Below, piece after piece: positions 19,563-28,737 of a DNA stretch of 64,000 bases; the stretch's first letter is position 1, and every line of letters begins with the position of its first letter. Source of the stretch: Thermoanaerobaculales bacterium (lineage in GTDB: Bacteria > Acidobacteriota > Thermoanaerobaculia > Thermoanaerobaculales > Sulfomarinibacteraceae); assembly GCA_035358815.1 (NCBI GenBank), contig DAOPQC010000013.1:1-64000 (forward strand). Direction: 5' to 3'. Under the pieces are notes generated by a model, which was not told where the DNA came from, searched no databases, and worked only from the letters and a program-made list of their open reading frames with translations. The position numbers and the translations under genes were made by a program.

Positions 19563-20365
19563 ACTGGCTGATCGGCGCCCTGCGCTCGCTCACCGAGCTT
19601 GAGGTCGGCGTCGCCGACGTCGTCGACATCCTCACCGTCGCGCTGCTCATCTACGCCTTGCTGGCGCTGCTGCGGGGCACCCGGGCGATGCAGATGCTGT
19701 GGGGCATCCTGGCCATCACCGGCCTCTACCTGGTGGCCTCCACCTTCAAGCTGATCACGCTGTCGACCATCCTCGGCTACCTGCTCGCGTTCCTGCCGAT
19801 CGCCATGATCGTGATCTTCCAGCAGGAGATCCGGAGGATGCTGTCGGCGTTCGGGTCGACGGCGTGGTTCCCGTGGGGCCGCGGGCAGAACGAGGGACCG
19901 GTGATGATCAACGAGCTCGCGCTGGCGGTCCAGGCCCTCGCGTCCAAGCGCACCGGAGCCCTGATCGCGCTCGAGCGGCACGACTCCCTGGCGGCGTGGG
20001 CCGACACCGGCATCCCTCTGGAGTCCCGCTTCTCCTACGACCTGGTACTCAACATCTTCATTCCCGGCACCCCGCTGCACGACGGCGCGGTGATCATCAG
20101 CGGCGAGCGCATCGTCGCGGCCTCCTGCTTCCTGCCGCTGACCACTCGCCACGAGCTGTCGTCCGAGCTCGGCAGCAGGCATCGCGCGGCGATCGGGCTG
20201 ACCGAGGAGAGCGACGCGCTCGTCATCGTGGTGTCGGAGGAGACCGGCATCATCTCTCTGGCCGTCGAGCAGCAGCTGCTGCGGCCGCTCGACGAAACCA
20301 CGCTGCGCAACGCGCTCGCCGAGCACCTCTACCAGCTGCGGCCGCGGCAGGAGTCCGACTCGTGA
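19559..20365 (+). CDS. cdaA: Diadenylate cyclase CdaA
   Basis: Membrane-bound cyclase making c-di-AMP from two ATP. It has three N-terminal hydrophobic helices (about 20-90) and a DAC domain with both catalytic motifs intact. These are DGAVII (about 175-180) and GSRHRAAIG (about 205-213, containing RHR). The 268-residue length is usual. GTG 19559 overlaps the folP stop and the gene's own stop overlaps cdaR's GTG. Neighbouring cdaR and glmM match the cdaA-cdaR-glmM module best known from Firmicutes, where both partners modulate the cyclase. Confidence 0.95.
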   Translation: MNWLIGALRSLTELEVGVADVVDILTVALLIYALLALLRGTRAMQMLWGILAITGLYLVASTFKLITLSTILGYLLAFLPIAMIVIFQQEIRRMLSAFGSTAWFPWGRGQNEGPVMINELALAVQALASKRTGALIALERHDSLAAWADTGIPLESRFSYDLVLNIFIPGTPLHDGAVIISGERIVAASCFLPLTTRHELSSELGSRHRAAIGLTEESDALVIVVSEETGIISLAVEQQLLRPLDETTLRNALAEHLYQLRPRQESDS

Positions 20366-21033
20366 GGCTGCGCCCCCGCTACCCACTGCTGTTCCTGGTG
20401 TCGGTGCTGGCCGCGTTCCTGCTGTGGTACGTCCTGTCCGCGCAACGGACGCGGGAGATCTCGGTCCGCGGCGTTCGCGCCCAGCTCACCCTGGTCAACA
20501 TCCCGAGCAACCTGGTCCTGGTCTCGGGCGTCCCGGACACCGTCCTGGTCCAGCTGCGCGGGCCGCTGTCGCGGGCCCTCGACCCGCGCGCCACCCTGGA
20601 GGTCCTGCTCGACCTCTCGAACGCCCGCCCGGGCACCAGCTCCTACCCGATCAACGGGAGCGACATCCCGCTGCCGCCCGAGGTCGAGGTGGTGAGCGTC
20701 GAGCCGGCCGCCATCTCGCTCGAGCTCGAGCGGCGGCAGACCCTCAGCGTGGCGGTGAGGCCGGTCGTCGAGGGCGTGCCGGCCGCCGGCTTCGCGATCG
20801 CGGCGGTGCGCGTGGCGCCGGAGCAGGTGGCGATCCAGGGGCCAGAGAGCCGCCTCGACGGCGTCGACTTCGTCGCGACCACTGCGGTGTCGGTGGAGGG
20901 CGCGACCGGCCCCGTCCAGGCGGTGGTCGAGCCGATCCTCCCCGACCCGCTGCTGCGGCTGCTGTCGGCCATCCCGATCCAGGTGGTGGTCCAGATCGAG
21001 CCGGGGGGCGCCCCGACGCCGGTGCCCCGCTGA
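20362..21033 (+). CDS. cdaR: YbbR-domain protein CdaR
   Basis: 223 residues: one N-terminal membrane helix (YPLLFLVSVLAAFLLWYVLS) followed by an extracytoplasmic region of about two YbbR-like beta repeats. VLVQLRGPLSRAL and PPEVEVVSVEPAAISLELER are typical phrases. The partner cyclase CdaA is encoded directly upstream with a GTGA overlap, and YbbR proteins regulate CdaA in other bacteria. It is shorter than Bacillus CdaR, which has four repeats. Confidence 0.9.
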   Translation: MRLRPRYPLLFLVSVLAAFLLWYVLSAQRTREISVRGVRAQLTLVNIPSNLVLVSGVPDTVLVQLRGPLSRALDPRATLEVLLDLSNARPGTSSYPINGSDIPLPPEVEVVSVEPAAISLELERRQTLSVAVRPVVEGVPAAGFAIAAVRVAPEQVAIQGPESRLDGVDFVATTAVSVEGATGPVQAVVEPILPDPLLRLLSAIPIQVVVQIEPGGAPTPVPR

Positions 21034-21097
21034 GCCTCCGGACGGGGTTGACGCCGCCCGGCGTCCTGTGGAAAGGTGACACGATTCCGGGAGACTG

Positions 21098-22423
21098 ATG
21101 AGCACCCTCTTCGGCACAGACGGGATCCGTGGACGGGCGTACTCGCCGCCGCTCGACGAGGACACAGTCCGCCGCCTCGGCGCGGTGCTCGCCGAGCTCC
21201 TGGGCAGGCGGACGGGGCGGCCGGTCCTGCTCGGCGGCGACACCCGTGCCTCGACCGAGACCCTGGCGCGCTGGTTCGCGGGCAGCTTCCAGGCGGCCGG
21301 GGGACGCGTCACCTGGGCCGGGGTGCTCCCGACCCCGGCGGTGTCGCAGCTCCTGCGCGGCGGCGGCTATGCGGCCGGGGTCGTGATCTCGGCGTCCCAC
21401 AACCCCGCTCACGACAACGGCATCAAGATCCTGGAGCCCTCCGGGGAGAAGCTGGCCGACGCCGCCGAGCGTCAGATCGAGGCCCGCATCGGCACCGTTC
21501 GGTCGACCGGCGACATCGCGCTCCCTCCGATCGACCGTTCCCTGGCCGAGCTCTACCTCGGGCTGGTGGTCTCCTCGGTCGGTGACGGGAGACCGCTGGC
21601 CGGCCTCCGGCTGGTGGTGGACGCCGCGAACGGAGCGGCGTCAGGGCTGGCCGAGGGCCTCCTCGAGCGCCTCGGCGCCCAGGTGACCTCGATCGCCTCG
21701 GCGCCGGACGGCAGCAACATCAACGCGGGCTGCGGCGCCACCGCCCCGGGGCGGCTCGCCGAGCGGGTGCTCGCCGAGCGGGCCGACGGCGGGCTTGCCC
21801 TCGACGGCGACGCCGACCGCGCGATGCTCGTCGACGAGGCGGGCAAGGTGCTGGACGGCGACGACATCCTGCTCGCCTGGGCACGCCAGCTCGCCGCCGA
21901 CCGCCGGCTCCCCCACCGCCGGGTCGTCGCCACCGTCATGAGCAACTTCGGGCTCGAGCGCGCGCTCCGCCGCGATGGCATCGAGCTGCGCCGATGCGCG
22001 GTCGGCGACCGCTGGGTGTGGCAGGCGATGCGCCAGCACGAGGCCGCTCTCGGCGGCGAGCAGTCGGGCCACGTCATCTGTGCCCACCACGAGGTGTCGG
22101 GCGACGGCCTGCTGACCGGCAGCCAGCTGCTCGCCATCGCGGCGCGGCGTGGGGTGCCGGTGTCCGCGCTGTCCGACCTCGAGCGCTTCCCGCAGGTGCT
22201 CATCAACGTGCCGGTGCGGCGCAAGGCCCCGTTCGAGGACCTGCCTCCCGTCCGCCGCCAGCTGGAGCACGCCGAGGCCCGGCTGCAGGGCCGCGGCCGG
22301 GTGCTGCTTCGCTACTCGGGGACCGAGGCGCTGGCGCGGGTGATGATCGAGGGGGAGGACTCCGACGAGATCCACGCGCTGGCCGAGGAGCTCGCTGCCG
22401 TGATCAGGCGCGAGCTGGGGTAG
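21098..22423 (+). CDS. glmM: Phosphoglucosamine mutase GlmM
   Basis: Interconverts glucosamine-6-phosphate and glucosamine-1-phosphate for UDP-GlcNAc and peptidoglycan. It begins LFGTDGIRGRA, and the phosphoserine loop is VVISASHNPAHDNGIK with catalytic Ser at about 100. The metal loop is LDGDADRAMLVDE, the sugar-binding loop is GGEQSGHVI, and the C-terminal phosphate site is LRYSGTEALARVMIEG. 441 residues, family-typical. It ends the tilS-to-glmM operon, 64 bases after cdaR, followed by a repeat element in the convergent gap. Confidence 0.97.
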   Translation: MSTLFGTDGIRGRAYSPPLDEDTVRRLGAVLAELLGRRTGRPVLLGGDTRASTETLARWFAGSFQAAGGRVTWAGVLPTPAVSQLLRGGGYAAGVVISASHNPAHDNGIKILEPSGEKLADAAERQIEARIGTVRSTGDIALPPIDRSLAELYLGLVVSSVGDGRPLAGLRLVVDAANGAASGLAEGLLERLGAQVTSIASAPDGSNINAGCGATAPGRLAERVLAERADGGLALDGDADRAMLVDEAGKVLDGDDILLAWARQLAADRRLPHRRVVATVMSNFGLERALRRDGIELRRCAVGDRWVWQAMRQHEAALGGEQSGHVICAHHEVSGDGLLTGSQLLAIAARRGVPVSALSDLERFPQVLINVPVRRKAPFEDLPPVRRQLEHAEARLQGRGRVLLRYSGTEALARVMIEGEDSDEIHALAEELAAVIRRELG

Positions 22424-22433
22424 ACGGAAGAGA

Positions 22434-22745
22434 GGATCTAGGATCTGGGATCTAGGGGATAGGGCCGCCGCCCGCTTCCGCTTCCGCGCCCGCTTCCGTC
22501 TCCGTTCCCGTTCCCGTTCCCGTTCCCGATCGCCAGCTCCGTCCTCGAGAGCGCTTCGCGCCCCTCCTCTGGAGGCGCTCTCCGAGGGTGCCACCGCTGA
22601 CACTTTCGAGCCTCCGCACTGTGTGCAGCCCGCAGAGATGCGACCCCGAAAGTGTCACCAGTGGCACGCCCGCAGGACGCGATCTCCCGGTACTCGCCTC
22701 GTCATCCGGGCGCGGAAGCGGAAGGGCAAGCGGAAGCGGTGTCTT
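22434..22745 (+). repeat. Modular intergenic element, class A core (copy 2)
   Basis: Complete example filling the convergent gap after glmM. It starts with the heptads GGATCTA-GGATCTG-GGATCTA-GGGGATA (22434-22461), then CGCTTCCG words, GTTCCC hexamers and CTCGAGAGCGCTTCGCGCC. The core at 22588-22667 has left arm TGCCACCGCTGACACTTTCG and right arm CGAAAGTGTCACCAGTGGCA. The tail is GCCCGCAGGACGCG plus GCGGAAGCGGAAG words. Confidence 0.9.
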
Positions 22746-22776
22746 TCCCACCGGGCCCGTACTCGCGTCGCAACCG

Positions 22777-23583
22777 CTACGCGACGCTCAGATGAGACGC
22801 GATCAGACGCGCCACCCGCGCCGGGTCCTCGAAAAGGTGCAGGTGGCCGAGGCCGGCCAGCACCTCGAGCCGCGCACCGGGGATCCCGGAGGCGATCTCC
22901 GCGGCCCAGGCCCGGAACCCGGGCAGCTCGAGCTCGCCCACCGTCACCAGGGCCGGCACCGCGATCTCCGCGAGGCGGCCCGCCGCGGTCCACGAGCGCT
23001 CGACCCGGTCGCGCTCGGTGGCGAGGTACTCGGCGCCCGGGAAGCCGCCGACCAGCTCGGCCAGCCGCTCCCGCACGGCGGGCCGCGCGATCGACCCCTG
23101 CCACAGCGGGCTTTCGAGCCAGGGCCCGAGCATGGCAGCGCGGATGCCGTCGCGGCGGGCGGTGCGGGCGACCTCGCGCAGGGTGGCGAGGAACTCGGGC
23201 TCGTACTCCCGGTCCGGCAGCACCGGAGAGAGCAGGACCAGCTCCGACACCCGGCCGGGCATGGTCAGCGCCATCTCGAGGGCGATCCCGCCCCCGATCG
23301 AGTAGCCGATGACGGCCACCCCCTCGACCCCGGCCGCGTCGAGCACCGCCGCCGCGTCGGCCGCGTGGTCCGTCCAGTGGTAGCCGCGGGACGGCCGGTC
23401 ACTGCGGCCGTGGCCGCGCAGGTCGTAGCGCACGGTGCGCCGGCCGGCGGCGTGGAGCGGACCTGCCACGTCGTCCCAGATCCTCAGGTCCAGGGTGTGG
23501 CCGTGGATCAGCAGCACGGGCTCGCCCTGGCCCTCGTCGAGGACGTGGATCCGCACGCCGTCCGCAGACGTCACTTCGTTCAC
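22777..23583 (-). CDS. Alpha/beta-hydrolase
   Basis: 268 residues of the alpha/beta-hydrolase fold, related in wording to 3-oxoadipate enol-lactonase and haloperoxidase-like enzymes. The oxyanion-hole HG motif is VLLIHGHTLDLRIWDD. The nucleophile elbow is GYSIGGG (Ser about 104), and the C-terminal His lies in LAGLGHLHLFEDP. An acidic residue should lie in VTVGELELPG. Substrate cannot be read from the sequence. It is a lone gene flanked by repeat elements on both sides. Confidence 0.88.
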   Translation of the reverse strand: MNEVTSADGVRIHVLDEGQGEPVLLIHGHTLDLRIWDDVAGPLHAAGRRTVRYDLRGHGRSDRPSRGYHWTDHAADAAAVLDAAGVEGVAVIGYSIGGGIALEMALTMPGRVSELVLLSPVLPDREYEPEFLATLREVARTARRDGIRAAMLGPWLESPLWQGSIARPAVRERLAELVGGFPGAEYLATERDRVERSWTAAGRLAEIAVPALVTVGELELPGFRAWAAEIASGIPGARLEVLAGLGHLHLFEDPARVARLIASHLSVA

Positions 23584-23594
23584 CCGACCACCCT

Positions 23595-23825
23595 ACCAGG
23601 GGTGAGGGGTCAGGGGTTAGTGGTCCGGCCCCCCCGCCCGCTCTCGTCACGGCGAAGCCAACGGCGAAGCCGGATCCGCATCCGCACCCGCATCCATCCC
23701 CGCTCCTGTCTCCGCTCCCGTTCCCGTTCCCGTTCCCGTTCCCGAAAACGGACGAACCGGCCGGCACAGCGTCACCCGTGCGCGGGTGCGGGGGACAAAA
23801 CCCGCTTCCGCTCCCATACCCGGGA
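23595..23825 (+). repeat. Coreless modular element
   Basis: Heptads GGGGTGA-GGGGTCA-GGGGTTA (about 23602-23622) lead into TCACGGCGAAGCC and GGCGAAGCCGGATCCGC, then GCATCC words and GTTCCC hexamers. No TGCCACC palindrome is present. It fills the divergent gap between the hydrolase and mrp, so promoters for both must lie within or beside it. Confidence 0.7.
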
Positions 23826-23891
23826 TTGCCTTCTGCCCGCTCTCCGTTACACTGGCGGGCCGGCCGCGCGCGCGGCGGTGGAGGACGCACC

Positions 23892-24965
23892 ATGGGCCTG
23901 ACCGAGCAGGACATTCTCCGCAAGCTGAGCGCCATCCCGGCGCCCGAGGGCAGCCGCGACCTGGTGTCGGCCGGCGCGGTTCGCCAGCTCGAGGTGGACG
24001 GGGAACGAGTCCGGGTGCTGCTCGCCGTCGAGGCTGCGCGACCCGCCATCGCCGACGCCTTGCGCGGCGAGGTCGAGCGCCAGCTGCTCGCGCTGCCCGG
24101 CGTCGCCGCCGCCGAGGTCAAGCTGCAGACCCTGCTCGCCACCGTGCAGAGGCCGTCCCAGACCCAGGCCGCACCCCAGCCCAAGGGCTGGGCTCACCTG
24201 ATCCCGGGGGTCGAGCGGGTCATCGCCGTGGCTTCGGGCAAGGGCGGCGTCGGCAAGTCGACCGTCGCCGCCAACCTCGCCCTCGCCCTGGCGCGGCGGG
24301 GCAAGCGGGTCGGCCTCCTCGACGCCGACATCTACGGGCCGTCGCAGCAGCTGATGATGGGCGCGGACCAGGGCCCCAGCGCCGACGCTGCCGGCAAGAT
24401 CCAGCCCGTCGATGCCGCCGGGGGCGTCAAGGTGATGTCCTTCGGCTACATCGTCGATCCCGATCAGCCCGTGATCTGGCGCGGCCCGATGCTGCAGAAG
24501 GCGCTCGAGCAGTTCGTCGGCGATGTGCTGTGGGGTGAGCTCGACTACCTGGTGGTGGACCTGCCCCCGGGCACCGGCGACGTCGCCCTGACCCTCTGCC
24601 AGAACGTCCCGCTGGAGGGCGCGGTCATCGTCACCACTGCCCAGGACGTGGCCCTCATCGACGCCCGCAAGAGTCTCCACATGTTCCGCAAGCTCGAGGT
24701 CCCGGTGCTCGGGCTGGTGGAGAACATGTCCCACTACACCTGCCCGGAGTGCGGCCACGTCGAGCACGTGTTCGGCTCGGGCGGCGGGCGCCGGACCGCC
24801 GACGCCCTGGGCGTGCCGTTCCTCGGCGAGATCCCGATCGATCCGGCGGTTGCGGCGGGCGGCGACACCGGCCATCCGGTCGTCCTGGAGAGGCCGCAGT
24901 CGCCGGTCGGCCGCGCCTTCACGGCGCTGGCGGAGGCGGTGCTCGAGAGGACGATGAGGATGTAG
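23892..24965 (+). CDS. mrp: Mrp/NBP35-family iron-sulfur cluster carrier ATPase
   Basis: 357 residues. An N-terminal MIP18/DUF59-like domain (about 1-85) leads to the P-loop ATPase with the deviant Walker A SGKGGVGKST (about 116-125). DADIYGPSQ, VIWRGPML and DLPPGTGDVALTL follow. The C-terminal cluster-binding region has YTCPECGHVEHVFG, which carries the CxxC. These proteins assemble or deliver Fe-S clusters. ATG 23892 starts the N-terminal domain correctly. The stop codon lies inside a GGATGTA-GGGGGTA heptad array. Confidence 0.94.
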   Translation: MGLTEQDILRKLSAIPAPEGSRDLVSAGAVRQLEVDGERVRVLLAVEAARPAIADALRGEVERQLLALPGVAAAEVKLQTLLATVQRPSQTQAAPQPKGWAHLIPGVERVIAVASGKGGVGKSTVAANLALALARRGKRVGLLDADIYGPSQQLMMGADQGPSADAAGKIQPVDAAGGVKVMSFGYIVDPDQPVIWRGPMLQKALEQFVGDVLWGELDYLVVDLPPGTGDVALTLCQNVPLEGAVIVTTAQDVALIDARKSLHMFRKLEVPVLGLVENMSHYTCPECGHVEHVFGSGGGRRTADALGVPFLGEIPIDPAVAAGGDTGHPVVLERPQSPVGRAFTALAEAVLERTMRM

Positions 24966-25165
24966 GGGGTAGGGGCTGGAGGTTAGGGGCACACCCGTTC
25001 GTTCCCGTTCCCGTTCCCGAAAAGCACGATCAGGCCCCCGGGCCGTCACTGGGCATCCGGCGCCGCTCCCAGCTTCGCCGTGACACGCGGGCGCGGAAAC
25101 GGGCGCGGGCCGGAGCCCTCACCCCCGACCCCCAGATGCTATCCCCTATCCCCTGACCCCTGGCC
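24958..25165 (+). repeat. Coreless modular element bounded by inverted heptad arrays
   Basis: Left edge GGATGTA-GGGGGTA-GGGGCTG (24958-24978) begins within mrp. The right edge (25130-25165) carries the same kind of heptads on the opposite strand (GGGGTCA-GGGGATA-GGGGATA reading from the right). Between them are GTTCCC hexamers and CTTCGCCGTGACACGCGGG. The inverted ends look like terminal inverted repeats. Confidence 0.75.
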
Positions 25166-25178
25166 GGGTGGCGGCGGG

Positions 25179-25934
25179 CTAACCCCCACCTTCCTGGTAG
25201 GACACCACGACGCGGGTCGCGCCCTCCTCGGTGCGGATCATGGCCGTCACGCTGCGCTGGCCGTCGCCCTGCGAGCCGGTCACGACCGCGCCCGAGTCGT
25301 CCTTCCCGAGCGAGAAGGTGTTGACGCGGACCTCGAAGCCGCCGCTCTCGAGCTTGCTGCGATAGAACTCGACCGCACCATCGACCGACTCGCCGCTGTT
25401 GAGCTGGAAGCCGCCGCTCACCCTGCCCTCGCCGTCGACAACGTGCGTGTTCGAGACCTCGGCATCCGGGAGCACCGGCACCCAGCCCGGCAGCTCGCCG
25501 GCGGTGTCGACGCCGGTCTTCAGCTTCCAGGTCTCGTCGCCGCGGCTGACGCTGAGGGTGCCCTGCTCGGCGTCGCCCTCGGCCTTGACGCTCACCTCTC
25601 CCTCGTCGGTGGTGAAGGTGATCCGGCCCTCCTTGAGGTCCTGGATGCTGACCGTGACGATCTCCCCGGTCTTCTTGTGGCGGACGGTGATCGTCCCCGC
25701 CTCTTCATCCGAGGACACCTCCTCGATCTCCGGGTTCACCTTCACGATCAGCCGCGCGGCGGCCATCTCCGGGTTGTCCTTGAAGTCCCCGGCGACGTCC
25801 TTCGCCTTCTTGACCACGAACAGGGTGGCGACGACCATCACCGCGGCCACGATCACCACCAGCACTCCGCAGCCGATGCCGATCCAGGCCAGGGTGCTGA
25901 GCCCTTTCTTCTTGGGAGCCGTCTCCTCGGTCAT
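25179..25934 (-). CDS. Membrane-anchored protein of unknown function
   Basis: 251 residues from ATG 25934, chosen because GGAGG sits five bases upstream; the in-frame ATG four codons earlier lies before that site. There is a short cytoplasmic KKK segment and one membrane helix (about 15-45, LAWIGIGCGVLVVIVAAVMV). The rest is a soluble, mostly beta region with repeated D/E-rich strands such as TVRHKKTGEIVTVSIQDLKE and WVPVLPDAEVSNTHVVDGEG. I do not recognise the family. It is a single gene between two repeat elements. Confidence 0.75.
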   Translation of the reverse strand: MTEETAPKKKGLSTLAWIGIGCGVLVVIVAAVMVVATLFVVKKAKDVAGDFKDNPEMAAARLIVKVNPEIEEVSSDEEAGTITVRHKKTGEIVTVSIQDLKEGRITFTTDEGEVSVKAEGDAEQGTLSVSRGDETWKLKTGVDTAGELPGWVPVLPDAEVSNTHVVDGEGRVSGGFQLNSGESVDGAVEFYRSKLESGGFEVRVNTFSLGKDDSGAVVTGSQGDGQRSVTAMIRTEEGATRVVVSYQEGGG

Positions 25935-26009
25935 GGCGTCCTCCATTCTCGGTGCCGCCGGCAGCGGCGTGTTTCCGCGTGATCCGAGCGGAGCATATCA
26001 CCTGCATGA

Positions 26010-26290
26010 GGGGCTAGGATCTGGGATCTAGGGGATAGGGCCCGCCGCCCGCATCCGCGACCGCTTCCGGGTTTTTCCCCGTTCCCGTTCCCGTTCCCGT
26101 CCCCGTTCCCGTTCCCGTCCCCGTTCCCGTTCCCGCTCGTTCGCTCCGTCCTCGAGATCGCTTTGCACCGATTCTCTGGAGGCGCTCCCCGGGGTTGCCA
26201 CCTTTGGCATTTCAGGCCTCGAGCACCCCTTGAGGAGGAATGTCGTCCTGAAATCGCCAAAGATGGCACGCCCGCAGGACGCGGTTCCCG
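26010..26290 (+). repeat. Modular intergenic element, class B core (copy 3)
   Basis: Starts with heptads GGGGCTA-GGATCTG-GGATCTA-GGGGATA (26010-26037), then long GTTCCC/GTCCCC hexamers. The core at 26194-26269 has left arm TGCCACCTTTGGCATTTCAG and right arm CTGAAATCGCCAAAGATGGC, then GCCCGCAGGACGCG. The CAGG/CCTG change relative to other copies is matched on both arms. It fills the 371-base gap. Confidence 0.9.
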
Positions 26291-26305
26291 CAAACTGGCC
26301 CCGCG

Positions 26306-27850
26306 TCACTTCAGCCGCGTGAACGCGCCCTCCGGCTGAAGCAGGCTGCGGCAGCGGTAGAGCAGGACCGAGCGGATCACCTTGCCGTCGCGTTCGATCT
26401 CGATCGGCGGCTCGGCGCGGACCTCCTCGAAGAGGCCGCGCAGCACCTGCTCCTGGCCTTCCCGATCGGTGACGAACAGCATGTCCCGCCCTGCGAGCTC
26501 CCCGGGTCGGTACCAGTAGAGCGAGGCCAACCCGTGCTTGCCGCCGCGGATGTTGGCGAGCCGGGTCGGCAGCCGCCCTCCGGACAGGAAGGCGTAGAGG
26601 TGGACGTCGCTGTAGCTCTCCGACGCCACCAGCTCGTCTGGCCGGCGCAGCGCCTCCAGGCGGGCGACGATCTCGTCGTTGCCGACCAGCTCGGCGAGGG
26701 CGCCGGTCGAGATCCTCTTCGGCTGCCCGCGGTAGCTCCAGGAAACGGCCAGCAGCCGTTCCGGCTGGAGCACGATCGCGACCGCTGCCAGCGACAGGCC
26801 GAGCCCCACCACCGCCCCGCACGCCACCAGCGCCGACCGGCCGCGGAACGCGACCAGGACCAGCAGCACCGCGGCGACCACGACACCGGTGGTCCCCCAG
26901 TGCGGGGACACCCGGGTGCGCAGCCCGACGGCGGCAAACAGCGCCAGTGGAAGCACGGCGGCCAGGCGGGCCGCGAGCCAGTCGGGTCGGCATGGCCGAC
27001 GCGAGCGCCACCAGGCGACGGCGAAGGCTGCCAGCAGGAAGGGCGTCAGCAGCAGCGCGATGGCGCCCAGGTACTCGCCCAGGTAGGTGAGGGTGAAGCC
27101 GGTGTCGGTGTGGCGGCCCTGGAGCTGGAATCGGATGTTGTCCCAGTCGTGCTGGACGGCCCACACCCACACCGGAAGCGTGAGCCCGCAGCTCAGCGCC
27201 GCCGCCAGGTACGGCACCGGCGTCCGCAGATGGCCGCGCGCCGGCCCCCGGAGGATGGCCGGCACGACCGCCGGCAGCACGGTGACAATGGGGAACTTGG
27301 CGAGGAACCCGAGGCCGGCGGCGATCCCGAAGCCCCACCACGCGCGCTGCTCTCCCTGGGCCAGCGCGACCGCAGCCCACGCCGCTCCGAGGTAGGCGGC
27401 CGCCATCGCGATGTCGGTGGACGCGTAGAACGAGCCCAGGAACATCAGCGGCGTCAGGTGCAGCACGAGGTAGGCAAGCGCGGCGTGGCGGGGGGTGCCG
27501 CCGAGCCGGCGCGCCAGCGGCAGCAGCATCAGACCGATCAAAAGGCTTGCGACGACCGCCGGCGCGCGGACCGCGAGCCGGGTCTCGCCGAGCACGGCCC
27601 GGAACGGGGCCATCGCCCAGATCACCAGCTTCGGCTGGTCGAAGGTGCTCCACTCGGCGTGGCGCGAGCAGTCCCAGTAGTAGGCCTCGTCGCCCGAGAC
27701 CGGCAGCGCGACGGCCAGCACGATGTGGAGCGCGGTCAGGGCGAGCAGCACGGCGGCGAAGCAGCGAAGCCCCGCGAGTCGGTCACCCTCGGGCAGCGCG
27801 GTCGAGGACCCCGCGCCGTCGGCGGTCACAGGCGTCGGCGCAGCTTCCAC
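26306..27850 (-). CDS. GT-C family glycosyltransferase (ArnT/PMT-like)
   Basis: 514 residues with about 11-12 membrane helices and the signature SGDEAYYWDCSRHAEW in the first extracytoplasmic loop. There the acidic residues form the active site of polyprenyl-phosphate-sugar transferases. FASTD-like YASTDIAMAAAYL and GFLAKFPI also match the ArnT/PMT_2 group. A soluble C-terminal domain of about 120 residues follows. It should transfer a sugar from a lipid carrier to an envelope acceptor. The start overlaps the upstream GT2 gene by 25 bases, suggesting that the GT2 makes the lipid-linked donor. Confidence 0.9.
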   Translation of the reverse strand: MEAAPTPVTADGAGSSTALPEGDRLAGLRCFAAVLLALTALHIVLAVALPVSGDEAYYWDCSRHAEWSTFDQPKLVIWAMAPFRAVLGETRLAVRAPAVVASLLIGLMLLPLARRLGGTPRHAALAYLVLHLTPLMFLGSFYASTDIAMAAAYLGAAWAAVALAQGEQRAWWGFGIAAGLGFLAKFPIVTVLPAVVPAILRGPARGHLRTPVPYLAAALSCGLTLPVWVWAVQHDWDNIRFQLQGRHTDTGFTLTYLGEYLGAIALLLTPFLLAAFAVAWWRSRRPCRPDWLAARLAAVLPLALFAAVGLRTRVSPHWGTTGVVVAAVLLVLVAFRGRSALVACGAVVGLGLSLAAVAIVLQPERLLAVSWSYRGQPKRISTGALAELVGNDEIVARLEALRRPDELVASESYSDVHLYAFLSGGRLPTRLANIRGGKHGLASLYWYRPGELAGRDMLFVTDREGQEQVLRGLFEEVRAEPPIEIERDGKVIRSVLLYRCRSLLQPEGAFTRLK

Positions 27851-28497
27851 AGCTTGATCAGGGTCCCGAACGCGATCCAGAGGCGGACCTTGGACTCGCC
27901 GTAGACGCGCGGCCGGTGGGTCACGCCGATCTGGGCCCAGCGCAGCCCGGCGCGGCGGGCGCGGGCGTAGATCTCGGCGTCGATCAGGAAGCCGTCCTCG
28001 GTCAGCTCGACCATGTAGAGGAAGGAGCTGCGGAACAGCTTGAGGGCGCAGTTGACGTCCCGCACGTCGAGGCCGAGGACGCGGGACTGCAGCCAGTTGT
28101 AGGTCGCCGAGACCCGCCGCCGGACCCAGGTGTCCTCACGGCCGACGCGGATGCCGCCGACCATGTCGGCGTCCTTGAGAAAGGGGTAGAGGTTGGACGC
28201 CTCGCGCAGGTCGAACTGGCCGTCGGAGTCGGTCAGGCAGATCACCATGTAGCGCGCCGCCTCGAAGCCGCGGCGGATGGCGAGCCCGTAGCCCAGGTGC
28301 CCGTACTGGGTGAAGGCGCGGATCCGCGGGTCCCGGGCGGCGAACTCCTCGAGGATTGCCGGCGTCCGGTCGGTGGAGCCGTCGTCGACGACGATGATCT
28401 CCCAGCGGCCGCAGATCTCGTCGAGCGCCTGCACCGCCTCGGGGATCACCACCGGCAGCGCCTCCTCCTCGTTGAGCGCCGGCATGACGACCGACAT
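27826..28497 (-). CDS. Family 2 glycosyltransferase (polyprenyl-phosphate sugar synthase-like)
   Basis: GT-A fold enzyme of the DPM1/GtrB type. It starts SVVMPALNEEEALPVVIPEA, then IIVVDDGSTDRTPAIL, the donor-binding LTDSDGQFD (DxD-like) and VRDVNCALKLFR. There are no C-terminal membrane helices. ATG 28497 gives about 223 residues; GTG 28509 is an equally possible start, and longer frames run into hexamer repeats. Its likely role is to charge a polyprenyl phosphate for the ArnT-like enzyme encoded next. Confidence 0.9.
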   Translation of the reverse strand: MSVVMPALNEEEALPVVIPEAVQALDEICGRWEIIVVDDGSTDRTPAILEEFAARDPRIRAFTQYGHLGYGLAIRRGFEAARYMVICLTDSDGQFDLREASNLYPFLKDADMVGGIRVGREDTWVRRRVSATYNWLQSRVLGLDVRDVNCALKLFRSSFLYMVELTEDGFLIDAEIYARARRAGLRWAQIGVTHRPRVYGESKVRLWIAFGTLIKLWKLRRRL

Positions 28498-28589
28498 CTC
28501 CGGGATCACGGGGTCGGGAGCCGTGGCATCCTCCTTCGGTTCGGACGTGCGGATTGTAGCAAAGCGCGCTCGTTCCAACGGCGCACCAC

Positions 28590-28705
28590 TTCTCCGTCCC
28601 CGTTCCCGTTCCCGTCCCCGTTCCCGGGTGGTTGACCGCACCGGCAGATGGCGACCAAAGAGCCACGCAATCGTCGGGAACGGGCACGGGAACGGTAGCG
28701 GGAAC
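28590..28705. repeat. Hexamer arrays facing each other without the palindromic core
   Basis: GTTCCC hexamers (28598-28627) face GGGAAC hexamers (28676-28710) across about 50 bases with no TGCCACC core. The arrays can pair with each other. The 240-base gap holds no gene. Confidence 0.65.
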
Positions 28706-28737
28706 GAACCGGGAGGTGGTCGTCGAGAGCGTGGCGC

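Noticed and set aside
23847..25049. Minus-strand 400-codon frame opposite mrp
   Set aside because: The plus strand holds Mrp with a complete P-loop and CxxC; the antisense frame has no motifs.
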